A stretch of DNA of 64,000 nucleotides from Thermohalobaculum sediminis (lineage in GTDB: Bacteria > Pseudomonadota > Alphaproteobacteria > Rhodobacterales > Rhodobacteraceae). The translations under genes and the position numbers were made by a program. Positions 10,950 to 19,695 of the stretch are shown piece after piece. The stretch covers positions 62,001 to 126,000 of the forward strand of contig NZ_JAMFKN010000006.1 in NCBI RefSeq assembly GCF_023487995.1, written 5' to 3'. Positions within the stretch are counted from its first letter, which is position 1, and each line of letters starts with the position of its first letter. The notes under the pieces are model-generated. The model was given only the letters and a program-made list of their open reading frames with translations. It did not search any database and was not told the origin of the DNA.

Positions 10950-11588
10950 ATGGTGGAGCTTTCGACAGGCGGCAGGCTTACGGGCATCTTCGCGGGCGAC
11001 GATCCCTATGCGCTGGCCCGCGACTGGCTGGCCGAGGCCGAAGCATCCGAGCCCGAGGACGCGAACGCCGTGGCGCTGGCCACCGCCGACGCGCGCGGCC
11101 TGCCCAATGTCCGCATGGTGCTGCTCAAGGAAATCGAGCCGAGCCAGACGCGGGGCGGCTTCGTCTTCTACACCAACTCGGAGAGCGCCAAGGGCACCGA
11201 GCTCAAGGCCAACCCGCAGGCCGCGATGGTGCTGCACTGGAAGTCGCTGCGCCGCCAGATCCGCCTGCGCGGCCCGGTCGAGACGGTCAGCCCGCAGCAG
11301 GCGGACGAATATTACAGCTCGCGCGCCTATCAGAGCCGGATCGGCGCCTGGGCAAGCCGCCAGTCGCGCCCCCTCGCGAGCCGCCGCGCGCTGATGGCCG
11401 AGGTCGCGAAGATCGCGGCGAAATACCCCGTGAAGCCGCCGCGCCCGCCGCACTGGGGCGGCTACCGCATCCGTCCGCTCGAGATCGAGTTCTGGGCGAA
11501 CGGCGACTTCCGCCTGCATGATCGCTTCCGCTGGACGCGCATGCGGACCGACGCGACTGGCTGGACGGTGCAGCGGCTCAATCCCTGA
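10950..11588 (+). CDS. pdxH: Pyridoxamine/pyridoxine 5'-phosphate oxidase
   Basis: A 212-residue FMN enzyme that oxidises pyridoxamine or pyridoxine 5'-phosphate to pyridoxal phosphate. Family segments include [37 protein letters not shown], the SxQSRP-like stretch in [17 protein letters not shown] and the C-terminal signature PLEIEFW..RLHDR..W. The ATG at 10950 is chosen because the protein then starts a few residues before the conserved core and has family length; the frame is open further upstream but overlaps the fabI promoter region. Confidence 0.95.
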   Translation: MVELSTGGRLTGIFAGDDPYALARDWLAEAEASEPEDANAVALATADARGLPNVRMVLLKEIEPSQTRGGFVFYTNSESAKGTELKANPQAAMVLHWKSLRRQIRLRGPVETVSPQQADEYYSSRAYQSRIGAWASRQSRPLASRRALMAEVAKIAAKYPVKPPRPPHWGGYRIRPLEIEFWANGDFRLHDRFRWTRMRTDATGWTVQRLNP

Positions 11589-11613
11589 GAGGACGCCCCC
11601 TCCGCACGCGCGG

Positions 11614-11656
11614 CGGCACCCGCGCCGTTGCTTCACGAAGATCGGCGCGGGTGCCG
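11614..11656 (+). terminator. Long stem-loop after pdxH
   Basis: A perfect 14-bp stem (CGGCACCCGCGCCG at 11614-11627, complement at 11643-11656) with a 15-base loop that can pair further (CTTC/GAAG). It begins 25 bases after the pdxH stop. No T-run, so termination or transcript stabilisation is inferred. Confidence 0.55.
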
Positions 11657-11752
11657 AGGCTCCGGCGCTGCGGGGCTTGATCCGGCTCGGGTTCCCGGAT
11701 CAGATGGCGCGGAACCGGATCTTCCGACTCCGCTTGGCGATTGAGAGAGTCC

Positions 11753-12496
11753 ATGGCCGACAGCTTCGATGGCAAGACGCTTCTGCTGACCGGCGCGAGC
11801 CGTGGCATCGGGCACGCGACCGTCAAGCGCTTCTCCTCGGCCGGCTGGCGGGTCATCACCTGCTCGCGCCAGCCCTTTCCCGAGGAATGCCCTTGGTTTG
11901 CCGGCGAGGAAGATCACATCGAGGTCGATCTCTCCGACCCGAACTCGACCATCGAGGCGGTGGCCGAGATCAAGCGCCGGCTGCCGAACGGCAAGCTGCA
12001 CGCGCTGGTCAACAATGCGGGCATCTCGCCCAAGGGGGCGGGCGGAGAGCGTCTCGACACCATCACGACCGACCTGCGGACATGGGGGCAGGTGTTCCAC
12101 GTGAACTTCTTCGCGTCGGTGGTGCTGGCGCGCGGGATGTTCGAGGAACTCAAGGCGGCGCAGGGCGCCATCGTCAACGTCACGTCCATCGCGGGGAGCC
12201 GCGTGCATCCCTTCGCGGGGGCGGCCTATGCGACCTCCAAGGCGGCGCTGGCGGCGCTGACGCGCGAGATGGCTCACGACTATGGGCCCCACGGCATCCG
12301 CGTGAACGCCATCGCGCCGGGCGAGATCGAAACGGCGATCCTCAGCCCCGGCACCGAGAAGCTGGCCGAGACGCTCCCGCTGCGCCGCCTCGGCAAGCCG
12401 GAGGAGGTTGCGCGGACGATCTACTACCTCTGCACGCCCGAGTCCTCGTACGTGACGGGCGTCGAGATCGAGATCAACGGGGGCCAGCACGTCTGA
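11753..12496 (+). CDS. Short-chain dehydrogenase/reductase
   Basis: A 247-residue classical SDR oxidoreductase. Cofactor motif TGASRGIG at residues 13-20, NNAGIS near 85, and active-site Tyr159-x3-Lys163 (YATSK) are all present, followed by the typical NAIAPGEIET and the C-terminal TGVEIEINGG. The substrate cannot be told; the sequence resembles FabG-like and sugar/alcohol SDRs. ATG 11753 is preferred, with GAGAGAG upstream, over a TTG at 11741. The GST gene follows after 19 bases on the same strand, suggesting a two-gene operon. Confidence 0.88.
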   Translation: MADSFDGKTLLLTGASRGIGHATVKRFSSAGWRVITCSRQPFPEECPWFAGEEDHIEVDLSDPNSTIEAVAEIKRRLPNGKLHALVNNAGISPKGAGGERLDTITTDLRTWGQVFHVNFFASVVLARGMFEELKAAQGAIVNVTSIAGSRVHPFAGAAYATSKAALAALTREMAHDYGPHGIRVNAIAPGEIETAILSPGTEKLAETLPLRRLGKPEEVARTIYYLCTPESSYVTGVEIEINGGQHV

Positions 12497-12515
12497 GCGT
12501 AGCGGCGAGGGGAAG

Positions 12516-13148
12516 ATGATCGACCTGTACACATGGACCACGCCCAATGGGCGGAAGGTTTCAATCATGCTCGAGGAGCTGGGCGTCCCCTACACCGTCA
12601 AGCCCATCGACATCACGAAGGACGAGCAGTTCCAGCCCTCGTTCCTGATGATCAGCCCGAACAATCGGATCCCCGCGATCTTCGACCACGAGACCGGCCA
12701 GAGCCTGATGGAATCAGGGGCGATCCTGCTCTACCTCGCCGACAAGTATGGGCGCTTCGATGGCGAAGAGAGCGGCGCGGGCCGCTGGCGGGTCGTTGAA
12801 TGGCTCATGTGGCAGATGGGCGGGCTGGGCCCGATGGCGGGGCAGGCGCATCACTTCCTCAAGTTCAATCCCGGCAAGGCGCCCTATGCCGAGGAGCGCT
12901 ACGCCACCGAGACGCGGCGGCTCTACGGGGTGCTCGAGCGCCGGCTCGCCGGGCGCGATTTCATCGCGGACGAGTATTCGATCGCGGACATGGCCTGCTG
13001 GCCCTGGATCTCGCGCTTCGAATGGCAGCGCATCGACCTCGCCGAATTCCCGAATGTCCGCGACTGGTATCGTCGGATCGCGGCGCGGCCCGCGGTCCAG
13101 CGGGGTTATGCCGTGCCGAAGGATGCCGGGCCGATCCCCATGCCGTGA
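12516..13148 (+). CDS. Glutathione S-transferase, YfcG/Nu-class-like
   Basis: A 210-residue soluble GST: thioredoxin-like N-terminal domain (residues 1-80) and helical C-terminal domain. The N-terminal TWTTPNGRKVSIMLEELG resembles the TPNG motif of Nu-class enzymes such as E. coli YfcG, which act as glutathione-dependent disulfide oxidoreductases without a catalytic cysteine. Conserved NRIPAI and the Glu-Ser motif in MESGAILLYLA bind glutathione. It is close behind the SDR gene, but no joint function is evident. The enzymatic activity assigned is inference from the motif. Confidence 0.87.
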   Translation: MIDLYTWTTPNGRKVSIMLEELGVPYTVKPIDITKDEQFQPSFLMISPNNRIPAIFDHETGQSLMESGAILLYLADKYGRFDGEESGAGRWRVVEWLMWQMGGLGPMAGQAHHFLKFNPGKAPYAEERYATETRRLYGVLERRLAGRDFIADEYSIADMACWPWISRFEWQRIDLAEFPNVRDWYRRIAARPAVQRGYAVPKDAGPIPMP

Positions 13149-13297
13149 CGGCCTGCCCCGCGCGTGCGAGGCCAATCTGTTGCGTCGCACAATTTCCTTT
13201 CCTCCAAAGCCGCGCCGACGAAGCTTCCTGACGCCGAGGGCGATCTGCGGGCACTCGTTGCCTTCAAATTCATCTTTTTCGATCAGAGGCATGTAGA

Positions 13298-13320
13298 AAC
13301 TGCAAGGCCGCCTTGCAGTT
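13298..13320. promoter_or_regulatory. Perfect 10-bp palindrome directly upstream of the DUF1127 promoter
   Basis: AACTGCAAGG (13298-13307) and its complement (13311-13320) flank a three-base centre. It ends two bases before a predicted -35 box, so it could be an operator; it could also be a terminator for the GST transcript, though no T-run follows. Confidence 0.45.
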
Positions 13321-13322
13321 GC

Positions 13323-13351
13323 TTGGCTTGCTGAGGCGTGCCTGGTATACC
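13323..13351 (+). promoter_or_regulatory. Predicted sigma-70 promoter of the DUF1127 gene
   Basis: TTGGCT at 13323-13328 and TATACC at 13346-13351 are 17 bases apart in a locally AT-richer stretch, 42 bases before the start codon. Predicted from consensus only. Confidence 0.5.
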
Positions 13352-13393
13352 AATTAGCAATTGCAACATAATTCGCAGATGCGGGAGAGCATC

Positions 13394-13612
13394 ATGTCGT
13401 CGAGCAGCATCACCTTCAGCACTGGCCACGGCGTCCCGGGTTTCTCGGGGGTCATGTCCGCCATCGTCGCTCTGGCCGGCTCGCTGCGCCGCGCCCAGGC
13501 CGCCGCGGCCGAGTTCGAGCGCCTGAACGCGCTGAGCGACCGCGCCCTTGCCCGCGATGGCCTGAGCCGCACCGACATCGCCCGCGTCGTGATGGAGCGT
13601 CACTTCGGCTGA
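13394..13612 (+). CDS. DUF1127 family small protein
   Basis: A 72-residue protein ending in the DUF1127 motif, seen here as LNALSDRALARDGLSRTDIARVVMERHF (shown for residues about 44-71 as a family signature of alternating Leu, Asp and Arg). Several alphaproteobacterial DUF1127 proteins act in RNA turnover, phosphate or stress responses, some by binding RNA through the Arg-rich helix; the role here is unknown. ATG 13394 is chosen because GGGAGAG precedes it by about five bases; an in-frame ATG at 13361 would add eleven residues. It has its own promoter and is flanked by unrelated genes. Confidence 0.8.
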   Translation: MSSSSITFSTGHGVPGFSGVMSAIVALAGSLRRAQAAAAEFERLNALSDRALARDGLSRTDIARVVMERHFG

Positions 13613-13678
13613 CGCGCGGGCGCCTGGGGGGCCGTCGGTGGGTTCCATCGACGCCCGCTGCGGGCCGCGCGCATGGCC

Positions 13679-14659
13679 TCAGAGCGTGACCACCACCGTA
13701 CCGAGCTTCTCGCCGGCCTCGACCGCCACGTGGGCATCGGCGACGCGGTCGAGGTCATGGGTGCTGGCGACCGCGTGGCTCAGCGCGCCCGCATCAAGCC
13801 AGCGCGCAAGGTCTGCTTCGCCCCGGCGTCGCCGCGCCGGGTCGAGCAGGTAGACAAGCGCCATCCACAGCCGGACATTGCGGAACATCAGCGGATAGAA
13901 CGGCAGCCCCGGCGTCATCCGCGCCGCCGAGGCATAGGCCGCGATCGTCCCGCCCTCGGCGATCATGCGCGTGGTCGCGTCGAGATTGGCGCCGAAGTCC
14001 ACCTCGACGATGCGATCGACGCCGCGGCCCCCGGTGATCTCCAGAACCCGCTCGGCCACGTCCTCGCGGCGATAGTCGATGACGTGATCCGCCGGCCCCG
14101 CATGCGCGGCCTTGGCCGCGCTCGAGACCGTGGTGATGACTCGCGCACCGGCAAGCCTCGCCATCTGGACGGCGTAGCGTCCGACCGTGCCCGCTCCGCC
14201 CGTCACCAGCAGCGTCTGCCCATCGACCGGCCCGTCGCCCAGCACGGTCGCCCAGGCGGTCATCGCCGGAATGCCAAGGCAGGCGCCCTCGGCGAAGCTG
14301 GTTCCGTCGGGCAGCGGCACTGCCTGATCGGCCGGGAGCGCGATCAATTCCGCCGCCGTGCCCATCTGGCGGCGCCACTGGCCGTTCCAGATCCAGACCC
14401 GCTGGCCCAGCCGCGCGCGCGGCACCCCGTCGCCCAGCGCCACGATCTCGCCCGCGCCGTCGGAATGGGGCACGACGAAGTCCCAGCCCATGGTCGCACC
14501 CGGTCGCGAGCCCGCCCGCAGCTTGACGTCCGAGGGGTTCACGCCCGATGCCCGGACGGCCACCACGACCTCGCCCGGCGCGGGGTCGGGGGTCGGCAGA
14601 TCGGCGATCTCCAGAACCTCCCGCGCCGGTCCGAACCGGCGATAGATTGCCGCGCGCAT
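13679..14659 (-). CDS. NADPH:quinone oxidoreductase-like (zinc-independent MDR family)
   Basis: A 326-residue medium-chain dehydrogenase/reductase of the quinone oxidoreductase type. The N-terminal GroES-like part (VRASGVNPSDVKLRAG) is followed by the Rossmann segment with GGAGTVGRYAVQMARLAGA. The zinc ligands of alcohol dehydrogenases are absent, which points to quinone/enone reduction with NADPH. The start at 14659 has AGGGG seven bases upstream and gives family length; in-frame sequence to 14752 overlaps the next gene. Substrate unknown. Confidence 0.88.
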   Translation of the reverse strand: MRAAIYRRFGPAREVLEIADLPTPDPAPGEVVVAVRASGVNPSDVKLRAGSRPGATMGWDFVVPHSDGAGEIVALGDGVPRARLGQRVWIWNGQWRRQMGTAAELIALPADQAVPLPDGTSFAEGACLGIPAMTAWATVLGDGPVDGQTLLVTGGAGTVGRYAVQMARLAGARVITTVSSAAKAAHAGPADHVIDYRREDVAERVLEITGGRGVDRIVEVDFGANLDATTRMIAEGGTIAAYASAARMTPGLPFYPLMFRNVRLWMALVYLLDPARRRRGEADLARWLDAGALSHAVASTHDLDRVADAHVAVEAGEKLGTVVVTL

Positions 14660-14693
14660 CGCATTCCCCCTGGCAACGCCCGGAGCCGCGCTC

Positions 14694-15122
14694 TCAGGCC
14701 TTCTTCGGCTTCTTCTGCAGGAAGTAGGAAACGAGGAAGGCCAGGATGACAAGGAAGTTCCCGGTATTGGCCGAGGCGAACTTCATCAGCTGCGCGTCGA
14801 GCGCCTTGTCCACCACCACCGTGCCGCTCTGCGATTTCACCATGTCCTGCGCGTCCTTGAGGACCTTGGCGACGGCCTTGGCGACCTTTTCGCGCAGCTT
14901 GCGCTTCTCCTCCTCGTCCTTCTGCATCTGGTCGATCTTCGCCATCGCGTCGCGCAGCTTCGCCACGTCACGGCCGATCGCGTTGTGTCGCTTCACGATT
15001 TCCGAGAAGGCGGCCTTCTGCTCGGCCTTGTTGATGGCCACCTTCTTCTTCGAGTCGGCGCGGTCCGCGTCGGACACGCCGCCGCGCCCGTCCCTGACCT
15101 TCTGCCCGGGCCGTCTCGCCAT
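14694..15122 (-). CDS. Coiled-coil protein with C-terminal membrane anchor (142 aa)
   Basis: Not recognised as a named family. A basic N-terminus (residues 1-30) leads into a long charged, probably coiled-coil region rich in Lys, Glu and Ala (about 30-100), then a hydrophobic segment NFLVILAFLVSYFLQ near residues 121-136 and a KKPKKA tail, consistent with a tail-anchored membrane protein facing the cytoplasm. A good Shine-Dalgarno (GGGAGG) sits six bases before the ATG. It lies 34 bases upstream of the quinone reductase gene on the same strand, so the two may be co-transcribed. Confidence 0.7.
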   Translation of the reverse strand: MARRPGQKVRDGRGGVSDADRADSKKKVAINKAEQKAAFSEIVKRHNAIGRDVAKLRDAMAKIDQMQKDEEEKRKLREKVAKAVAKVLKDAQDMVKSQSGTVVVDKALDAQLMKFASANTGNFLVILAFLVSYFLQKKPKKA

Positions 15123-15192
15123 CTGCCGCCTCCCTCAGCTTCGCGAATCTCCGCAGGATGCCATGGCCGGGCGCCCGACGGCGTGACGGAGC

Positions 15193-16515
15193 TCACGCCT
15201 GCATCGCGCGGCCCGCATTGGGCGTGACGCCCTTCAGCGCCTTGAGCTTCAGGCGGGTGATCTGGTGGCGCTGGCGCTCGAGCACCTCGAAGCGCATCCC
15301 GTGGAAGGCGAAGACCTGCCCTTCGGTCGGGATCGTCTGCGCCTCGTGGATCAGCAGCCCCGCGATCGTCGTGGCCTCGTCGTCGGGCAGGTTCCAGTCG
15401 CAGGCGCGGTTGAGGTCGCGGATCGTCATGGAGCCCTGCACGATCATCGAGCCATCGGCCTCGCGCACGATCCCCTCGCGCTCGATGTCGTGCTCGTCGG
15501 CGATGTCGCCCACGATCTCCTCGAGGATGTCCTCGAGCGTGATCAGCCCCTGAAGGACGCCGTATTCATCCACCACCAGCGCGAAATGCGACTTGCGCTT
15601 GAGGAAGGCGCGCAGCTGGTCGTCGAGCGGCCGGGTGTCCGGCACGAACCAGGGCTTCATCGCCACCGCCATCACGTCGAGCGTGGACAGCGCCTCGGCC
15701 ATGGATTCCTTCGCCCGGATCTGCCGGTTCAACGCGCGCAGCAGGTCCTTGGCGTGGAGCACGCCGACGATGTTCTCGGGCTCGCCCCGCCACAGCGGGA
15801 TGCGGGTGTGCGGCGAGCCGAGGCAGAAGTCGACGATCTCCTCGGCCGGCGCGTCGGCCGAGATCGAGGAGATGTCGCGCCGGTGGCGCATCACCTCGGC
15901 CACCTCGCGGTCGCGCAGGTCGAGCGCGGCCAGAAGCCGGTCCCGCTCGGCCTTGTCCACGCCCCCCTCGCGGGCATGGAGCGCGATGGTGCCGCGGATC
16001 AGCTCGTAGGGCGCCAGCGCATGGGCATCGGGGTCGGTTCGGACGCCCATCACCAGCAGCGCGCCGCGCACGATCACCCGGATGAAGGCGACCATCGGCG
16101 CAAAGACGCGCACGACGACCGCGATGATGGGGGCGACGCGCACCGCCGCCCGCTCGGGGTTGCTGATCGCGTAGGTCTTGGGCAGCACCTCGGAGAACAC
16201 GAGCACCATGAAGGTCATCACCAGCGTCGCCCAGGCGACGCCCGCCTCGCCGAACATCATCGTGAAGATCGAGGTCGCGAGCGAGGCGGCAAGGATGTTG
16301 ACGAGGTTGTTGCCGAGCAGGATCGAGCCGATCAGCCGCTCGTTGTCCTCGGTCAGCCTCAGCGCCGTCGAGGCCCCGCGCGAGCCCTGCGCGGCAAGCG
16401 CGTGCATCGTCGCGCGGTTGGTTGCGGTCAGCGCCGTTTCGCTGCCCGAGAAGAAGGCCGAGAGGCCGAGCAGCACGAGAATGATGCCGCTCGTCCACAG
16501 AATTGCGGGGTCCAT
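15193..16515 (-). CDS. CNNM/CorC-type transporter with CBS domains (HlyC/CorC family)
   Basis: A 440-residue inner-membrane protein. The N-terminal DUF21/CNNM domain (about residues 1-190) has membrane segments such as ILVLLGLSAFFSGSETAL and the conserved LVFSEVLPKTYA; a CBS pair follows (about 210-330, with SRIPL-like TRIPLW and FALVVDEYG), then a C-terminal CorC_HlyC domain (350-425, MIVQGSMTIRDLN). The family includes magnesium and cobalt exporters; older hemolysin annotations are misleading. AAGGA precedes the ATG. Ion specificity is not visible. Confidence 0.9.
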   Translation of the reverse strand: MDPAILWTSGIILVLLGLSAFFSGSETALTATNRATMHALAAQGSRGASTALRLTEDNERLIGSILLGNNLVNILAASLATSIFTMMFGEAGVAWATLVMTFMVLVFSEVLPKTYAISNPERAAVRVAPIIAVVVRVFAPMVAFIRVIVRGALLVMGVRTDPDAHALAPYELIRGTIALHAREGGVDKAERDRLLAALDLRDREVAEVMRHRRDISSISADAPAEEIVDFCLGSPHTRIPLWRGEPENIVGVLHAKDLLRALNRQIRAKESMAEALSTLDVMAVAMKPWFVPDTRPLDDQLRAFLKRKSHFALVVDEYGVLQGLITLEDILEEIVGDIADEHDIEREGIVREADGSMIVQGSMTIRDLNRACDWNLPDDEATTIAGLLIHEAQTIPTEGQVFAFHGMRFEVLERQRHQITRLKLKALKGVTPNAGRAMQA

Positions 16516-16588
16516 CCGGATGGTCCTTGCACATCAGAAGATCTGCTTCCAGTTATGGGCGCGCAGCGGGCCGGGAACAAGGCAGGTG

Positions 16589-17416
16589 ATGAGCGGTTTC
16601 ATGGACTTGCGCGATCTGGCGGGCGATGTGGTCGCCTTCGGCGGCGCCGTCTCGAACGCGCATGCCGCCGAGGCGCTGATCGCCGAACTCGCGCACCTGG
16701 GACTGGGCGCGGCGCCGATGGTCTCGACCGGCGATCACTGCGCCTATTGCGCCGAGCCGGCGCGGACGCTCGCCCTGCTGCGCGAACGGGGCATGTGGTC
16801 GATCGCCGGGAACTGCGAGGAGAGCCTGGGTGCGGGGGCCGGGGATTGCGGTTGCGGCTTCGCAACCGGCACCGCCTGCGATCTTGCCTCGGGCGCGTGG
16901 TTCGCGCATGCGGCGGCCGCCATTCCGCTCGAGGCGCGCGACTGGATGCAGGGCCTGCCGCGGCTCGCGGCGTTCCGGGCACATGGGCGCCGCTGGGGCG
17001 TGCTGCATGGCGGCGCGAGCGCGGTCAACCGTTATGTCTGGCCCACTGACGACGACGCGGTGTTCGCGGCCGAGATCGCACTTCTCGGACGGACGGTCGG
17101 GCCGGTCGACGCAGTGCTCGCCGGGCATTGCGGCGTGCCTTTCCGGCGCGAGGTCGGGGGGCGGCTGTGGCTCAACACCGGGGCGCTGGGGATGCCGCCG
17201 CATGACGGCGACCGGCGGGTGTCCTACGCCATCATCCGGGCGGGCGGCGTCGAGATGCGCCGTCTCGGCTACGACTGGCGCGGGGCGCAGGCCGGCATGC
17301 GCTCGGCCGGCCTCGTGCAGGGCTATGACGTCTGCCTCGAAACCGGCTGGTGGCCCAGCGAGGACATTCTGCCCGCTGCCTTGCGGCGCGCACCGGCGCG
17401 GGCCGTCAGCGGTTGA
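16589..17416 (+). CDS. Metallophosphoesterase-like protein lacking motif I ligands
   Basis: A 275-residue protein with the outline of a calcineurin-like phosphoesterase: GD at residues 48-49, GNCE at 74-77, LHGG, and GHCG at 179-182. The first metal motif, normally D-x-H-G-N, is replaced by FGGAVSN (17-23), so the usual Asp and His ligands are missing; GNCE and GHCG also differ from the canonical GNHD/E and GHTH. It may bind one metal, use another ligand set, or be non-catalytic. Three cysteines cluster at 86-92. The start is uncertain (ATG 16589 or 16601). It overlaps the convergent next gene by 11 bases. Confidence 0.72.
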   Translation: MSGFMDLRDLAGDVVAFGGAVSNAHAAEALIAELAHLGLGAAPMVSTGDHCAYCAEPARTLALLRERGMWSIAGNCEESLGAGAGDCGCGFATGTACDLASGAWFAHAAAAIPLEARDWMQGLPRLAAFRAHGRRWGVLHGGASAVNRYVWPTDDDAVFAAEIALLGRTVGPVDAVLAGHCGVPFRREVGGRLWLNTGALGMPPHDGDRRVSYAIIRAGGVEMRRLGYDWRGAQAGMRSAGLVQGYDVCLETGWWPSEDILPAALRRAPARAVSG

Positions 17417-19541
17417 CCAGCCGCAGGGTGCGCTCCTCGCCATTGCGCGTGAGCCGCATCGCGTCGATCCCGATCGCGCTGACCGTCCAGCCCTCGACGC
17501 TGTCGCCGAGCATCAGCCGCTCGTAGCGGCCATTCGGCAGTCGCAGCAGGGCCTGCCGGCCGGTCTCGATGTCGAGGATGCCGATGAGCGCCGTGCGGTC
17601 GAGCGGGATGCCCTGCTCGACGGCCGAGCGCTGCACCTGCCGCGGCGCCGAGCGGCTCAGGCCGGGCAGGGCCGGCATCGCCGCCCCGGTGCCGCCGCCG
17701 TTCCGCGCCGAGGGCCGGATCGGCGCGCCCAGCGTCGCCGGGCGCGGGGAGGGGCGGGGGGCGTCCGCGGCGGCGTGCTCCGAGGCGGGCTCTCCCGCGT
17801 CCTCGCCGCCCGGAGCATCGGCGCCCGGGTCCGCGGCGCCCGTGTCCCGCCCGCCCACCACATCCACCTCATCCGCGGCCGTGCCGCCCTGCCCGCGAAG
17901 CCTCGGGCTCGGTGATGCCGCGGGTGCGAGCGCCGAGGCGTCCTGTGGGATCTCGGCGGCCTCGCCCTCCCCAACGGCCTCGCCCTCCCCGGTGGCCGCG
18001 CTCGGGGCCCGCGGGGCTGCGTCGTCGCTTGCGCCCTCCACTGCGGCGGGATCGTCCGCCGGCCGGGTCCGGGGTGCGATGCTTTTTCCGGGCGCCAGCA
18101 CACCAGGGGCGAGTTCGGCAAGTTCGGTCCCGTCGGCGAGTTCTGCCGCCGGCATGTCCGAGGCCGCTGCACCCGGCCCCTCCGCCGCGATCGCTGAGGC
18201 CGCGAGCGACGGCGACGGACCCCCTCGCGTCCGCACGGGCTGCTTCCAGAGCGTCGGGCCTGGGCGCACGATGGCCGGCTGCGCGTCGCCAGCCCCGTCG
18301 TTGGGGGCGTCGGGGCGCGCGTCTATGGGCATGTCGGCGGACGCGTCCGCTTCAGCTGTCGCGATCCCGGGCGGGAGATCGAGTTCGGGCAGCCCGGCGG
18401 GAGAGGACGGCGCTGCCAGCGCCGATGGCGCGGGGCGCGCGGGCGGTGGCGGCGCCGACGGCTCGGGCGCACCGGTCCAGAGATCGACGGTGGAGCCGGT
18501 GCGGGCGACCAGCGGCGCAGGCCACGGCACCCGTGCCGGAACAGGCCCGGCCTGCTGCCCGGCGGCGGTGTCGGTCGCGGCGATGTCGGGCGTGGGCCGC
18601 GTGCTGCTGCCCTCCGGTTCGGCCGCTTCGGGCGCAAACGCGTGGCGCGCGCCGGGGCCGTCCATCTCCGGCTGCGCCGCCGCGCTCTCGACCGACGCCG
18701 ACCGGTCGGGAGTTGCCGCGTTTCGCTCCCACGGCGCGGCGTGGATCACGAGCCCGAGCGCGATCGCGGCCAACGTGCCGATGGCCGCCACCCGTCGCCG
18801 CGCTTTCGGGGCAGCGGGTCGTGCGGCAGCGCCGGGCATCGGGGGGCGCGCGGGCCGCGCGTCCGCGCGTGCGGGCTCTTCCAGCGCGCTCGCGGGATGG
18901 GTGGGCGATGCGGGGATGGGGCCTGCGCCACCTGTCCGGAACTCGGGGCCGCCGGGGCCGAAGGCGGCGGCCTCGACCGCCGTCGAGACCGCGGCCGGCG
19001 CGAAGCCCCAGCCTTCGGCATAGGCGCGGGCCTCGCGGCAGCTCTGCGCGAAGGCCGCGAGCACCACCGACCGCCCGTCCGGCCCCGGCGCCGCGATGTC
19101 GAGGGCGAGATCCTCGGTCCGCTGGCCGCTGACCGCCGCGGCATCGGCGAGCGCCGCGTGCCAACGCGCGGGCTCGCCGGGCGGCAAGGCGAGCCGGCGC
19201 ACCAGAACCTGCTCCGGCGGCAGCCACAGTGTCACCCGCGGCGTGGGCGCGGCCGTCCCGTCGAACTCCATCGCTTCGTCCCGCGCCGCGCGCAGCAGTG
19301 CCGAGGCCGAGGCGAGCGTGCCGTCGGGGCGGATTCCAGCGCGCGCGACCTCGCGCCATTCGAGGCCCTCGCGCCGGAGAAGCGCGACCGTGCCGCCGCC
19401 GAGATCGAGCGCAAGCTGCGGCGCATCGGCATTCGATTGCCGGGCATGCGCCGGATCGTTGCAGGGACGTTCCGACCGGCTGCGCTCGCCGCCTTCCGCC
19501 AAGGTCGCGTCTCCGTCCTGCCCCCATCGTCCTTCCGACAT
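17406..19541 (-). CDS. Long Ala/Pro-rich single-pass membrane protein with GspL/PilM-like and GspC/PilP-like ends
   Basis: A 711-residue protein, not a named family. Residues 40-200 (ALDLGGGTVALLRREG, LWLPPEQVLVRRLALP) resemble the cytoplasmic actin-like part of GspL/PilM secretion or pilus proteins. One membrane segment is at about 251-268 (VAAIGTLAAIALGLVIHA), followed by roughly 360 residues of Ala/Pro/Gly-rich low-complexity sequence, then a C-terminal 75-residue domain (LIGILDIETGRQALLRLPNGRY) resembling the HR/PulC domain of GspC. It looks like an inner-membrane protein bridging to the periplasm. No other secretion genes are nearby. Start at 19541 is a best guess without a strong Shine-Dalgarno. 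Confidence 0.6.
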   Translation of the reverse strand: MSEGRWGQDGDATLAEGGERSRSERPCNDPAHARQSNADAPQLALDLGGGTVALLRREGLEWREVARAGIRPDGTLASASALLRAARDEAMEFDGTAAPTPRVTLWLPPEQVLVRRLALPPGEPARWHAALADAAAVSGQRTEDLALDIAAPGPDGRSVVLAAFAQSCREARAYAEGWGFAPAAVSTAVEAAAFGPGGPEFRTGGAGPIPASPTHPASALEEPARADARPARPPMPGAAARPAAPKARRRVAAIGTLAAIALGLVIHAAPWERNAATPDRSASVESAAAQPEMDGPGARHAFAPEAAEPEGSSTRPTPDIAATDTAAGQQAGPVPARVPWPAPLVARTGSTVDLWTGAPEPSAPPPPARPAPSALAAPSSPAGLPELDLPPGIATAEADASADMPIDARPDAPNDGAGDAQPAIVRPGPTLWKQPVRTRGGPSPSLAASAIAAEGPGAAASDMPAAELADGTELAELAPGVLAPGKSIAPRTRPADDPAAVEGASDDAAPRAPSAATGEGEAVGEGEAAEIPQDASALAPAASPSPRLRGQGGTAADEVDVVGGRDTGAADPGADAPGGEDAGEPASEHAAADAPRPSPRPATLGAPIRPSARNGGGTGAAMPALPGLSRSAPRQVQRSAVEQGIPLDRTALIGILDIETGRQALLRLPNGRYERLMLGDSVEGWTVSAIGIDAMRLTRNGEERTLRLVNR

Positions 19542-19695
19542 TAGCCAAAAGCATGCGAGCGCGAAAAGGGACAGTTGCGGGCCGCCCGGTGCGTGGGCGC
19601 GACATGCCTGCCGCTTGCGCGGAGCGGGCGCGCGGTGCATAGATCGGCCGGGCGGAAGGCCGTGCCGACCGCGGGCGAAGACGGAGGAGAGACTG

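Noticed and set aside
15265..17049. 594-codon plus-strand frame over the CNNM/CorC gene
   Set aside because: Antisense shadow; lacks membrane or domain pattern, and the minus-strand product is a clear family member.
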